Positions 35,514-46,299 of a stretch of DNA of 64,000 nt are shown one piece after another. Under the pieces are notes generated by a model. The model saw nothing but the letters and a program-made list of their open reading frames with translations. It ran no database searches and was not told where the DNA came from. A program made the translations under genes and the position numbers. Positions within the stretch are counted from its first letter, which is position 1; every line of letters starts with the position of its first letter. This DNA is from Rhodobacteraceae bacterium EL53 (lineage in GTDB: Bacteria > Pseudomonadota > Alphaproteobacteria > Rhodobacterales > Rhodobacteraceae), in contig OMPR01000010.1 of assembly GCA_900313015.1 (NCBI GenBank), forward strand, positions 248,001-312,000. Direction: 5' to 3'.

Positions 35514-37157
35514 TTACTGCCAGCTTGCGAAGACTTCGCGTGCTAGTTCGCTTTCAGGGCGCAGGTTTTCGATGCCTTCGTAAGGTACGCCTTTGCCCAA
35601 AGGCAGGTGTGGATACTTGCCGATGGTTTTCGCGTGCCGTTTGATCATGTCCTGGAAAGATGCACCCGCCCATAGTGCAATCCCGATCTGCGAGCTTTCC
35701 TCGCGGGGGTCACGCAACACGTTGAAGGTTTCCGCTGCAGCGCCCGGCAGTCCCGGAGGTGGCAGGTGCATTTTGAACTCCTGCTTTACGACAGAGCGTA
35801 AAACCGGTCCTTCATACACATAGACATAATCGCGGCGCGAGTTGCCTTCGCCTTCAAGCAACAGCGCTGTCTGGTCGACGCCATCAATAACCCGGTCACG
35901 CGGGATGAAATCGGTGGCGTTACCGAGACGTGCGAATGTCGTAAACAAATCGGACACGTGCACGATGTCGCCTGCCGCGCTTCCTGCTTCGATGACACCG
36001 GGCCAACTAATGAATGCGTCAGTTCTTACGCCACCTTCAAGGTGTTGTGTTTTGCCACCACGGTAGATCAGTTCCATGAACCCCGATTGGGCCGGCGAGT
36101 AGAAGTTAAAGATACCGTTGTCAGCCATCAGCATGACGATGGTGTTGTCCTCGATACCGAGCTTTTCGACCTCTTCGAACAAATCACCTAGCCAGACGTC
36201 GAGAAGTTCCAGCTTTTCTGCCATGTAGCCACCGTTGCGCGACTTTTGCTGTTCCTGATCGTACACAAAGTTCAGCGGGTAAAGCGGCCAGTATTGCAGG
36301 AAGAAAGGTTCTTCTTCTCCGGCCAGTTTGTTCAGCTGTTCAATCGCCTGACTCTGGTACCGCTCATTCATGTCGCGGTATTTGGCTTGTGTCCAAACTT
36401 CGCCAGGCTCCATGTCCACTTCACGGGCCAAGCCGCCCGCTTCAGCTTCCAGACCTGTCACGAGACCGTAGGGTTTGAAACGTTGGTCGATCGCGAATGG
36501 GTTGGTCTGACCAGATGGATCGAGGCCGACCATATTGTTGGCTCCCATCGCCTCTCGGGTCATCAACGACAGTTGAACCTGCTGATGTGTCGGGAAGGCC
36601 GCCCAGTCGAAACCTTGGTTGTGGGGGTAGGATTGCTCGATATCGCCTTGGTGCCACTTGCCGACATGCGCAGTGTTGTAACCCGCTTCTTTCAGAACCT
36701 CGGCAATGGTAACTTCTTCAGCTGCCAGACCCTCGCCAACCAACGCAACCTTTACTTCTTCCACTCCCGCGCGCACTGGATGGCGCCCTGTCAACATGGC
36801 GGTCCGGGTGGGTGTGCAGGATGGCTCGGTATACATCCGCATCAGTGACATACCTCCAGCGGCAAGATCATTGATGTTGGGCGTGTCGATCCCGGTGACG
36901 TAGTTCATCGACCGGTTGCCGAGCATCCCAAAGCTTACATCGTCAATCAAAACATAGAGGATGTTTGGGGCACCGCCCTTTTCTTCTCGGATTTCGGCAA
37001 GGCGGGCGTCAATCTCAACGTCTTGTGCATCCCATTGTTCACCAAATTGAGCCCGAAGAAAATTGAATTCCCCGTCGTGTATGATCGGGGCGTCCTGTGC
37101 AAACGCCGACCCGACGCTCAATAGAAGAGCCGGCAGCGCAAACTTAAGTGGTTTCAT
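35514..37157 (-). CDS. Type I sulfatase (arylsulfatase family), periplasmic
   Basis: A 547-residue sulfatase with a signal peptide (LKFALPALLLSVGSAFAQ). The activation motif is CTPTR at about 114-118 within PSCTPTRTAMLTGRHP; the cysteine must be converted to formylglycine. Metal-binding residues are in NILYVLIDDVSFG and in MLMADNGIFN, and the HVGKWH segment holds a catalytic Lys/His. It would release sulfate from an aryl or alkyl sulfate ester in the periplasm. The maturase gene is not in this window. It is accompanied by two outer-membrane proteins downstream, a small ORF upstream and a divergent winged-helix/TPR regulator. Confidence 0.9.
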   Translation of the reverse strand: MKPLKFALPALLLSVGSAFAQDAPIIHDGEFNFLRAQFGEQWDAQDVEIDARLAEIREEKGGAPNILYVLIDDVSFGMLGNRSMNYVTGIDTPNINDLAAGGMSLMRMYTEPSCTPTRTAMLTGRHPVRAGVEEVKVALVGEGLAAEEVTIAEVLKEAGYNTAHVGKWHQGDIEQSYPHNQGFDWAAFPTHQQVQLSLMTREAMGANNMVGLDPSGQTNPFAIDQRFKPYGLVTGLEAEAGGLAREVDMEPGEVWTQAKYRDMNERYQSQAIEQLNKLAGEEEPFFLQYWPLYPLNFVYDQEQQKSRNGGYMAEKLELLDVWLGDLFEEVEKLGIEDNTIVMLMADNGIFNFYSPAQSGFMELIYRGGKTQHLEGGVRTDAFISWPGVIEAGSAAGDIVHVSDLFTTFARLGNATDFIPRDRVIDGVDQTALLLEGEGNSRRDYVYVYEGPVLRSVVKQEFKMHLPPPGLPGAAAETFNVLRDPREESSQIGIALWAGASFQDMIKRHAKTIGKYPHLPLGKGVPYEGIENLRPESELAREVFASWQ

Positions 37158-37177
37158 TGGTGGTCCCTTTCTTTGCT

Positions 37178-37438
37178 TCAGTTACTATTTTCAACGCGCT
37201 CTAGTGCGGATTTGATCTCTTGTTTTAGATCGGCGAGGCTTTCGACTATTTCGGCTATGTCCCTCGAACCTTCTGACACTGCCGCGATGCGAGTAAGCTC
37301 AACGAAATCTGAGCAAATCTCGTCAAATTCACTATCTGAGTGGCGCAGCACACGCATCGGAGCTTGCTGACCAGGAAACGCGGCCGTCAGAATCGTGTCT
37401 TCTTTTAGTCGTTCCAAATTCGGGCCTCTTGCTTCCAA
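37178..37438 (-). CDS. Small hypothetical acidic protein
   Basis: An 86-residue frame 20 bases upstream of the sulfatase on the same strand. It is acidic, begins with TTG 37438 and contains long helix-like segments (FDEICSDFVELTRIAAVSE, DIAEIVESLADLKQEIKSALERVE) that look like a coiled-coil. Codon use resembles real genes. No ribosome site is clear and no family is recognised. It could be the first gene of the sulfatase operon or a chance frame. Confidence 0.5.
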   Translation of the reverse strand: MEARGPNLERLKEDTILTAAFPGQQAPMRVLRHSDSEFDEICSDFVELTRIAAVSEGSRDIAEIVESLADLKQEIKSALERVENSN

Positions 37439-37492
37439 GCACTCAGTGAAATCTTGGTGCGGAATGTGGGCAATTGAAACGTATTACGGCGT

Positions 37493-37507
37493 ATGCTACG
37501 GTAGCAT
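37493..37507 (+). promoter_or_regulatory. Perfect 7-bp inverted repeat at the regulator promoter
   Basis: ATGCTACGGTAGCAT has perfect 7-base arms with one central base. It is centred about 18 bases upstream of the TATAAT at 37518-37523, so it would overlap the -35 region of the winged-helix/TPR gene and lies between it and the divergent sulfatase group. It is a good operator candidate, possibly for that regulator itself. Confidence 0.5.
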
Positions 37508-37517
37508 GGTTATATTT

Positions 37518-37523
37518 TATAAT
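37518..37523 (+). promoter_or_regulatory. Putative -10 element of the winged-helix/TPR gene
   Basis: TATAAT stands in an AT-rich patch 30 bases before the TTG start at 37554. Transcription would begin near 37530, which argues that the in-frame ATG at 37506 is upstream of the transcript and is not the start. Confidence 0.4.
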
Positions 37524-37553
37524 AATAACAGCAACTTTTTCGGAGTTGAGAAG

Positions 37554-38786
37554 TTGGAGGCTGATAGCGGGACTCATGAACTTGCCGACCGTGATGTTCG
37601 CGCCGCTCTGGCTAGAATAAGTGCTTGGGACGGGTTGGCTCGCTCTGAACGTCTGCGCAGTTTTCTGGAGTACCTAGTAGAAGAAACGCTCGCTGGGCGC
37701 GGCTCCGAAATCAAAGCGAAGACTATTGGAATGGATGCCTACGGGTACACTGTCGACGAACTCGACGGGCGCGAGAGCATTGTACGTGTTGATGCTGGAC
37801 GCCTGCGCCGCAAACTCGATGACTACTATGGCGACATCGGGAAAGAAGACGAGGTTAGGCTTTCCCTTCCCAAAGGTGGATACACACCTACGTTTGAACG
37901 GAGGGCCCAAACTGTCGTCAAAACACTTGGTGAAGTCAGGCAGCCAAGACGTTCAAACCTAAAGCAATGGTTCCTGGGCTCCAGTGTTGTAGCTGCCATC
38001 ATTGTTGGGTCTGGAATTCTTCTGGTGCAGGATAAAAGCTCGGACAGAAGCCAGAGTGTTGGAACCAGTCTAGCCGAACGGACAGCAATATTTGACGTTG
38101 CACCCACACGTTTGCGTTCGATCAACCTAGCGGAAATCGGGCGCGATCTCATTTTCCCCGCATTGGGGCCGGGCCGGCTAGAAACAGCAGCAGTTACCTT
38201 TGCAGAAGCAATAAAGACCGATGACACATTTTTTGGGGGTTACGCGGGAACAGCTCAGGTACAGGCAACAGTATCATTGCTCGAACCTAACCAAGAACTC
38301 GCGCTTCAGGCGCTTGAGCGTGCAGACACAAACGCTGCAAAAGCCTTGGATCTTGCGCCCCAAGACGCCTGGAGCCAGTCAGCAATGGCTTGGGTCGATT
38401 TTGCGAAAGGGAATGTAGAAGATGCAATACGGAAATCAGCACTGGCAGTCCGACTGAGGCCCGATGATCCGCATATTGCGGAGTTTGATTCTTTGATTTT
38501 ACTTTATGCCGGGGATTTCGAACGGGTTATTGCGGTAAGTGAACGGATCGAACAGGCAACGACAGGGGAAACGGGTTTTATTTTTCGGAATGCTATTGGG
38601 TCCGCCCGCTATCACCTTGGCGACTACCCCGCCACAATCGTCGCATTTGAACAAGCTATCGCATCCGGGGCTCCAATCGGTCCTCCAACTTTGGCTTATT
38701 TGATGGCGGCATACGAAAATTTGGGACAACATGTTCGCGCGCAGAAACTTGCTGCTCAGTATACTGATGCATGGCCAAATACTTGA
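37554..38786 (+). CDS. Winged-helix domain protein with TPR repeats, membrane anchored
   Basis: The N-terminal domain (LRSFLEYLVEETLAGRGSEIKAKTIG, then VRVDAGRLRRKLDDYYG and LPKGGYTPTFE) is the winged-helix-like module found ahead of TPR or TolB-like repeats in many proteobacterial regulators. One membrane helix follows (WFLGSSVVAAIIVGSGILLV), then at least three TPR-like repeats in the outer part (ALQALERADTNAAKALDLAP, AIRKSALAVRLRPDDPH, ATIVAFEQAIASGAP). Start: TTG 37554 with GGAG 9 bases ahead is preferred (410 residues); ATG 37506 has no ribosome site and lies in a promoter-like patch. It is divergent from the sulfatase set and may regulate it, in the manner of ToxR/CadC-type one-component membrane regulators. 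Confidence 0.82.
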   Translation: MEADSGTHELADRDVRAALARISAWDGLARSERLRSFLEYLVEETLAGRGSEIKAKTIGMDAYGYTVDELDGRESIVRVDAGRLRRKLDDYYGDIGKEDEVRLSLPKGGYTPTFERRAQTVVKTLGEVRQPRRSNLKQWFLGSSVVAAIIVGSGILLVQDKSSDRSQSVGTSLAERTAIFDVAPTRLRSINLAEIGRDLIFPALGPGRLETAAVTFAEAIKTDDTFFGGYAGTAQVQATVSLLEPNQELALQALERADTNAAKALDLAPQDAWSQSAMAWVDFAKGNVEDAIRKSALAVRLRPDDPHIAEFDSLILLYAGDFERVIAVSERIEQATTGETGFIFRNAIGSARYHLGDYPATIVAFEQAIASGAPIGPPTLAYLMAAYENLGQHVRAQKLAAQYTDAWPNT

Positions 38787-39012
38787 ATTGACTTAGTTTT
38801 TCGTAGGTTGTTTGTGGACACCACGCATGCCGACGACTTAATCAGCGCCATGGTCAAGGCTGGTTGGTCTCCAAACATCTAGGTCATTGCTAACCTGTCA
38901 ACTATTGGCGACTCCAGCGATCCACTAAGCGGATGTTTGGGCAGGTGTTTTGAAACGCATGTTCAAATCAGTTGCCTGGACGACGGTTATGACAGTGGTT
39001 GGGAAAACCTTG

Positions 39013-40014
39013 TTAGAATTGGTCAGGGTAGCCAAACAGCGCTGGCTGCCCACCAGTGTGCCAAAACAAGACACGCCGTTCGCTGAACGCATCGGCCTCC
39101 GCCAGCTTGATCAATCCCGCCATGACCTTGCCGGTATAAGCGGGGTCCAAAAACAGACCCTCTGCACGGGCTGTTCGTTCAATGGCCGCGCGCTTGGCAG
39201 CGGTCATCTGGCCATATCCGGGCCCAAGTGCAGCGTCCGTGACGCGCACGTCTTCGATCGTGACGGTTTGGCCATCTAAGCCTAACAGGGTAGCTGTATC
39301 CGCCACGCGTTGAATGACACGCGCAGTCTGTTGTGTTGCTTTGCGACGGACGCAGACACCGCGAATTGGGGTCATGTCTCCTGCCAAACGAAGACCCAAC
39401 AACAGGCCAGCTTGGGTCAGCGCACTGCCCGACGCGACAACGATTTCATCTATGCCGCCAACCGCTTCTATTTGTGGCAAAACCTCCAATGCAGCACGCA
39501 CATATCCAAGGGCTCCGAGCGTTTTACTGTCCGCACCAAGCGGAATGATGTATGGTTTATGCCCTGCGTTGCGCAGGCTATCGGCGATACGTCCAATCGC
39601 TGCGTCGGCCCCGGCCTCATCTTCTCCGTCGGGGTATGAATGGAGTGTCGCGCCAAGCAACCTGCCCAATAATACGTAGCCGTTTGTGCGACGTAGGTCG
39701 GAGACGTCCGGTACACGTTCTTCCAGCTGTATGTTACAACTCATCCCGAGACGGCATCACATAGCAGCTGCGGTGCGCACGAAATTTGACTGCACAGCTC
39801 CGGTAATGAGAAGGACATCAGCTTGGACGTTTTGAGCAGCCCCCAAATAGTATTCCAATTGACGCACCTTGTTACCGCCAAAGCCGATGCCTGTGCAATC
39901 ATCACGCTTCACGAAAAGTGACAGGCCTAACTCTTGCCCGAGGTTTGGCATGGCCTCGACCGGGGTGGGCAGATGCCCGATTTCAACCCGTGGAAACCGT
40001 TCAAGAGCGCTCAA
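39013..40014 (-). pseudogene. D-cysteine desulfhydrase / ACC deaminase-family gene broken by a stop
   Basis: The frame from ATG 40014 encodes a PLP fold II enzyme: RFPRVEIGHLPTPVEAM, FVKRDDCTGIGFGGNKVRQLEYYL (PLP lysine in GGNKVR) and LITGAVQSNFVRTAAAM. A TGA at 39759-39757 then interrupts it, and the same frame continues CRLGMSCNIQLEERVP to FWHTGGQPALFGYPDQF at 39016. No base is inserted or lost. The gene is about 333 residues in all, the usual length for D-cysteine desulfhydrases that release sulfide and pyruvate. The ATG at 39744 inside cannot give a working enzyme because the PLP lysine lies in the first part. The single stop makes it a recent pseudogene or a sequence error. Confidence 0.82.
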
Positions 40015-40568
40015 AATGGGCCATCATCTTTCATCTCTAACTTGTGCTCAAAGGGTGAATTGGTCCAGCAACCTAACGTAGAGGCCCGACAAAGAAAGTG
40101 TTCGCTTGGGCCGGCTCATCTTTGGTAACCGTTTCCAAAAGCGGTTACGCGGCATGCTTGCAGGGATCGGTATTTGGGCTCCTTGCGGTCATGCGGCGGC
40201 GCAGAGTGAAACCCAGTTTTTGGGTCGCCTGAACGTCGGCTTCTAATGTCTCGGCAGGATTGGTTCGCACTTGCAGAGAAAGTCCGCAATCCGCCCAAAG
40301 TGCCCGATTGCCTTTCAGCCTTAAGGCTGGAACAAGATGGATAAGAAATCCCTACATCTGAGCGTCAAAAGCTATTTCGTACTTCAAGGAAACCGTTCTT
40401 GCCAGTGATCACCTCATGCTGAATGAGAACGCTGCAACGTGTTTCCAAGGCTGCGGTTCGTATATTCAGTTCGAATAGCGATGATGTTTACTGTCGTCGC
40501 GAAAAACTATGGGCGAACTATGCAAAATTATGGGGTGTGCGAAGTGCTATACGCACACCTACACAGGC
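40015..40568. other. Intergenic stretch before gyrB
   Basis: This 554-base gap separates the broken PLP gene from gyrB (both minus strand). I see only short frames without ribosome sites and no recognisable domain. The gyrB-proximal end holds the hairpin described separately. Confidence 0.5.
40534..40559 (-). terminator. Hairpin downstream of gyrB
   Basis: GGTGTGCG (40534-40541) and CGCACACC (40552-40559) form a perfect 8-bp stem beginning 10 bases after the gyrB stop on the minus strand. The following minus-strand sequence CCCATAATTTT has only a weak T-run, so termination may be partial. Confidence 0.55.
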
Positions 40569-42998
<2,430 letters not shown>

Positions 42999-43173
42999 TC
43001 ATTTTTTTGTCATGTTATACGTTCTCTGGTGGGCAATGTCACGCGATCCCACAAGATTTTGTGGTTGGAAGTTGAAGATTACAGCAATCTGTCAGATCGC
43101 TGTTCCCAATCCGGATGAGGGCTTCACCTGCCGCCCCTCTCAGACACGGCTCAAAGCGCATTACGCCATTTAC

Positions 43174-43794
43174 TCAGGTAAACGGGATTGCGAGTGCGAC
43201 GCAAATGAGCAAGCTGCCCGCAATGATATTGGTTCTTTGCATTGCGCGGGGCGTGGTCAACAACCCGCGGGCCCGTCCGATTAATCCGGCTAACGCAAGA
43301 TTGCCGATCAGTGGTACGGAAAAGGAAAGCCACAGGATTGGCAGTAAATCAGCCTTGGTGATTTGACTGAGATCGAAAAACCCGGGCAACATGCCCATAT
43401 AGAACAAGGTCGCTTTTGGGTTCGCGAGAATGACAAACAATCCGGCTAGGAACCCGGCGAGTTTTCCGGGTTTGGTCAGTGTTTTGTTTTCTGTGATTTT
43501 CTTCTTTGAATGCACAAGAACGGAAATCCCCATCCCAAGAAACGTGGCGCTAGCGACATACCGTAGAATAAGCATGACACCGTCGAACTCAGAAACCAGC
43601 CAGGACATGCCTATGATTGCCGCTAGGGGCCAGATGATGTCCCCGACAGCGACTCCCAAAGCGAGCGGCCAAGCGGCTTGAAACCCGCCTGACAGGGATC
43701 TTGCCACAAGAGCAAGCCAAACGGGCCCGGGTGCCAGGAACAAGACGAGCAAGGCCCCCGCATAGAGCGCCATATCCCAAACAGTAACTGTCAA
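43174..43794 (-). CDS. LysE-family exporter
   Basis: A 206-residue inner-membrane protein of the LysE/RhtB family with about five or six helices (ALYAGALLVLFLAPGPVWLALVAR at the start, APGP motif present, LAGFLAGLFVILANPKATLFYMGMLPGFF in the middle). Such proteins export amino acids or small metabolites; the substrate cannot be read from sequence. It begins with TTG 43794, overlapping the recF stop by four bases (TTGA), so it is coupled to recF. Its insertion between recF and gyrB is a departure from the standard replication gene order. Confidence 0.9.
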   Translation of the reverse strand: MTVTVWDMALYAGALLVLFLAPGPVWLALVARSLSGGFQAAWPLALGVAVGDIIWPLAAIIGMSWLVSEFDGVMLILRYVASATFLGMGISVLVHSKKKITENKTLTKPGKLAGFLAGLFVILANPKATLFYMGMLPGFFDLSQITKADLLPILWLSFSVPLIGNLALAGLIGRARGLLTTPRAMQRTNIIAGSLLICVALAIPFT

Positions 43795-44888
43795 TGATTG
43801 GTAACCTGGGAAATACCATCAGTTTCTGTAACTTGCAGGACCTGCGCCCGGTCCCCAAGTTCAGCAAACAGTTCGGGGCCGGTCCCGGTCATCCACGCCT
43901 GTGCGCCAAGGGCACAGATTTCATCATAGAGCGCCGCGCGACGATCCGCATCCAAGTGCGCCGCAACCTCATCCAGCAAAACGATGGGCGGGGCGCCGAC
44001 TTGCTCGGCCAAGGCGCGGGCATTAGCAAGAATCAGTGACACCAAAAGCGCCTTTTGTTCACCGGTCGAACAGTCTTTGGCGGGCACACCCTTAGCCGCG
44101 AAAACGCCATAGATATCGCTGCGGTGGGGGCCAACAAGAGTTCGCCCTACAGCCAGATCACGAAATCGGCTTTCGGTCAAAGCATCCCGGAAATCAGCCT
44201 CGGTATCGGGCATGGCGCCTTCGGTTTGCGTCAATTCTAGATCCGCGAATGGGAATGCAGTCTCGGCCTTTGCTTGAGCTGCTTGTAGTTGGTCGAGGGC
44301 GTTAATGCGTCCTTGATGAATCTGGAACCCAGCAGAGGCCATTTGGGTTTCCAGTGCTGTGTACCAATGGGCGTCGCGTATTTGTTCTTTCAGCAAGCGG
44401 TTGCGTTCGCGCATGGCCTTTTCGTAGGTCAGTGACGCCTCAGCATGGGAGGGATCAAAGCTAAGGGCCATGCGATCCAAGAATCGCCGCCGTCCCTCGG
44501 CGCCTTCAACCCAGAGCCGATCCATAGAAGGAATCAGCCAAACCACCCGTGCCAAACGCCCCAGAGCGATCTGGTTGGCGGATTTTTCGTTGATCTTGAC
44601 TTGCCGCGCTGCGCCTTGGTCAGACCATGTTTCGATTTCTTGCGATTGGCCCAGAACATTCAACAGGCCGGTCAGTTTCCAGCCCAAAGCCTCGGGACGG
44701 CGGGCCATATCTGCTGCACTGGAACGACGCATTCCCCGACCCGGAGAAAACAACGAAACCGCTTCGAGGATGTTTGTTTTGCCTGAGCCGTTGGCGCCAT
44801 GAATCGCAACAGGGCGGCCATCCAAGGATAGCCGCGCCAGTTTGTGCGAACGAAAGTGAGAGAGAGTCAGCGCCGTCAGAGCCAACAC
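43791..44888 (-). CDS. recF: DNA replication and repair protein RecF
   Basis: A 365-residue SMC-like ATPase that loads RecA onto gapped DNA. Walker A is IHGANGSGKTNILE near residue 28-41, the signature segment is CSTGEQKALLVSLI and Walker B is IVLLDEVAAHLDADRR. The gene follows dnaN by 57 bases and overlaps the LysE gene at its 3' end. Confidence 0.96.
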   Translation of the reverse strand: MLALTALTLSHFRSHKLARLSLDGRPVAIHGANGSGKTNILEAVSLFSPGRGMRRSSAADMARRPEALGWKLTGLLNVLGQSQEIETWSDQGAARQVKINEKSANQIALGRLARVVWLIPSMDRLWVEGAEGRRRFLDRMALSFDPSHAEASLTYEKAMRERNRLLKEQIRDAHWYTALETQMASAGFQIHQGRINALDQLQAAQAKAETAFPFADLELTQTEGAMPDTEADFRDALTESRFRDLAVGRTLVGPHRSDIYGVFAAKGVPAKDCSTGEQKALLVSLILANARALAEQVGAPPIVLLDEVAAHLDADRRAALYDEICALGAQAWMTGTGPELFAELGDRAQVLQVTETDGISQVTNH

Positions 44889-44945
44889 GAGGCCGCCTCC
44901 TTTGTCTGGTCACGAAAGTGCGCCAAAGCTATCGGTTTCAGGCGG

Positions 44946-46064
44946 TTAAACCCGCATCGGCATAACAACATAGACGGCGCTTTGGTCGTTGCCTTCGCGC
45001 ATCAGGGTCGGATCACCGGAAGAGTTGAACATGAACACAGCATTTTCGCGATCGACCTGGCTGGCTATTTCCAACAGGTATTTCGCGTTAAATCCGATCT
45101 CAAGCGATTCATCGCCATAGGCCACCGCGAGCTCCTCTTCGGCGGCGCCGCTGTCTGGTGCGTTGACTGACAGGATCAAACGATCCTCTTCCAACTGCAG
45201 CTTGACGGCGCGTGACCGTTCCGAAGATACGGTTGCAACACGATCTACCGCTTGGGCAAATTCGCTTGCGTCAACTTCCAACCGGCGTGTGTTGCCCTGC
45301 GGAATCACGCGGGTGTAATCAGGGAATGTGCCATCGATGACTTTAGAGGTCAGGGTGATGTCAGGCGTCGCAAACCGAATTTTCGTTTCGCTCACCGAAA
45401 CAGCGATATCCATCTCATCGTCGTCTAGCAACTTGCGCATTTCACCCACGGTTTTACGGGGGACGATGACACCAGCCATATCACTCGCACCGGCTGGCAG
45501 ATCCGCGTCAATCCGTGCAAGGCGATGACCGTCCGTTGCAACGCAGCGCAAAACCTTGCCGCCTTCGGCGTCGGCAATGTGCATATAAACGCCGTTCAAA
45601 TAATACCGCGTCTCTTCTGTCGAGATGGCAAATTTTGATTTGTCGAACAGGCGACGTAAAACAGCCGCGGGGGCCGAGAAGTTCGATTGATATTCCGACG
45701 ACGCCATTACCGGGAAATCTTCGCGGGGCAGGGTCGCAAGGGAGAAATTCGACCGGCCCGCTTCTACGGTCAGACGACCGGCTGCGGCATCCGCGGTGAG
45801 TGTGACCAAGGCGCCATCAGGCAGCTTGCGCACGATTTCATGCAAGGTTGTGGCCGCGACGGTGGTTGCGCCGGCGCGCTCGACCTGAGCCAAGGCTTTG
45901 TCGACGACTTCGATGTCCAGATCGGTGGCGCGGAACTGAACGCTCTCGCCTTCGGCCTCGATCAGCACGTTTGCCAGGATCGGGATTGTGTTGCGACGTT
46001 CGACAACCGACTGAGCCTGAGACACGGCTTTGAGAAGCGTGCCGCGTTCGATGCTGATTTTCAT
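44946..46064 (-). CDS. dnaN: DNA polymerase III beta sliding clamp
   Basis: A 372-residue clamp that encircles DNA and tethers polymerase III. The protein starts MKISIERGTLLKAVSQAQSV, has internal RRNTIPILANVLIEA and FSAPAAVLRRLFDKSKFAIS, and ends in the typical VYVVMPMRV. It is encoded 236 bases after dnaA with a terminator hairpin between them, so it probably has its own promoter. Confidence 0.98.
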   Translation of the reverse strand: MKISIERGTLLKAVSQAQSVVERRNTIPILANVLIEAEGESVQFRATDLDIEVVDKALAQVERAGATTVAATTLHEIVRKLPDGALVTLTADAAAGRLTVEAGRSNFSLATLPREDFPVMASSEYQSNFSAPAAVLRRLFDKSKFAISTEETRYYLNGVYMHIADAEGGKVLRCVATDGHRLARIDADLPAGASDMAGVIVPRKTVGEMRKLLDDDEMDIAVSVSETKIRFATPDITLTSKVIDGTFPDYTRVIPQGNTRRLEVDASEFAQAVDRVATVSSERSRAVKLQLEEDRLILSVNAPDSGAAEEELAVAYGDESLEIGFNAKYLLEIASQVDRENAVFMFNSSGDPTLMREGNDQSAVYVVMPMRV

Positions 46065-46249
46065 ACCCTACTATCCTTTGACTTGGACCATTACTGGGAG
46101 CCGGGACAGGCAACCTAACGGTTTGCCCCTGCAACACAAGGTTTTTCATGGATTTGTCGGTTGGAAAATCAAGGGCGTCAAGGGGGGCGTGACGTGAATG
46201 GCACAGTTGACGGTAAATCGTGGAAATGTGCACACATGTTGCGAACAAT

Positions 46250-46281
46250 AAAAGGCCCCGAACCGAGGTTCAGGGCCTTTT
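46250..46281 (-). terminator. Rho-independent terminator after dnaA
   Basis: AAAAGGCCCCGAACC (46250-46264) pairs with GGTTCAGGGCCTTTT (46267-46281) with one mismatch. On the minus strand the stem is followed by TTTTATT. It lies 18 bases after the dnaA stop and separates dnaA from dnaN. Confidence 0.82.
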
Positions 46282-46299
46282 AGAAAATGGGTAAGAGTC

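Noticed and set aside
39757-39759. TGA as selenocysteine in the D-cysteine desulfhydrase frame
   Set aside because: The position is not a catalytic cysteine in this family and no SECIS-like hairpin is evident just downstream, so a nonsense change is simpler.
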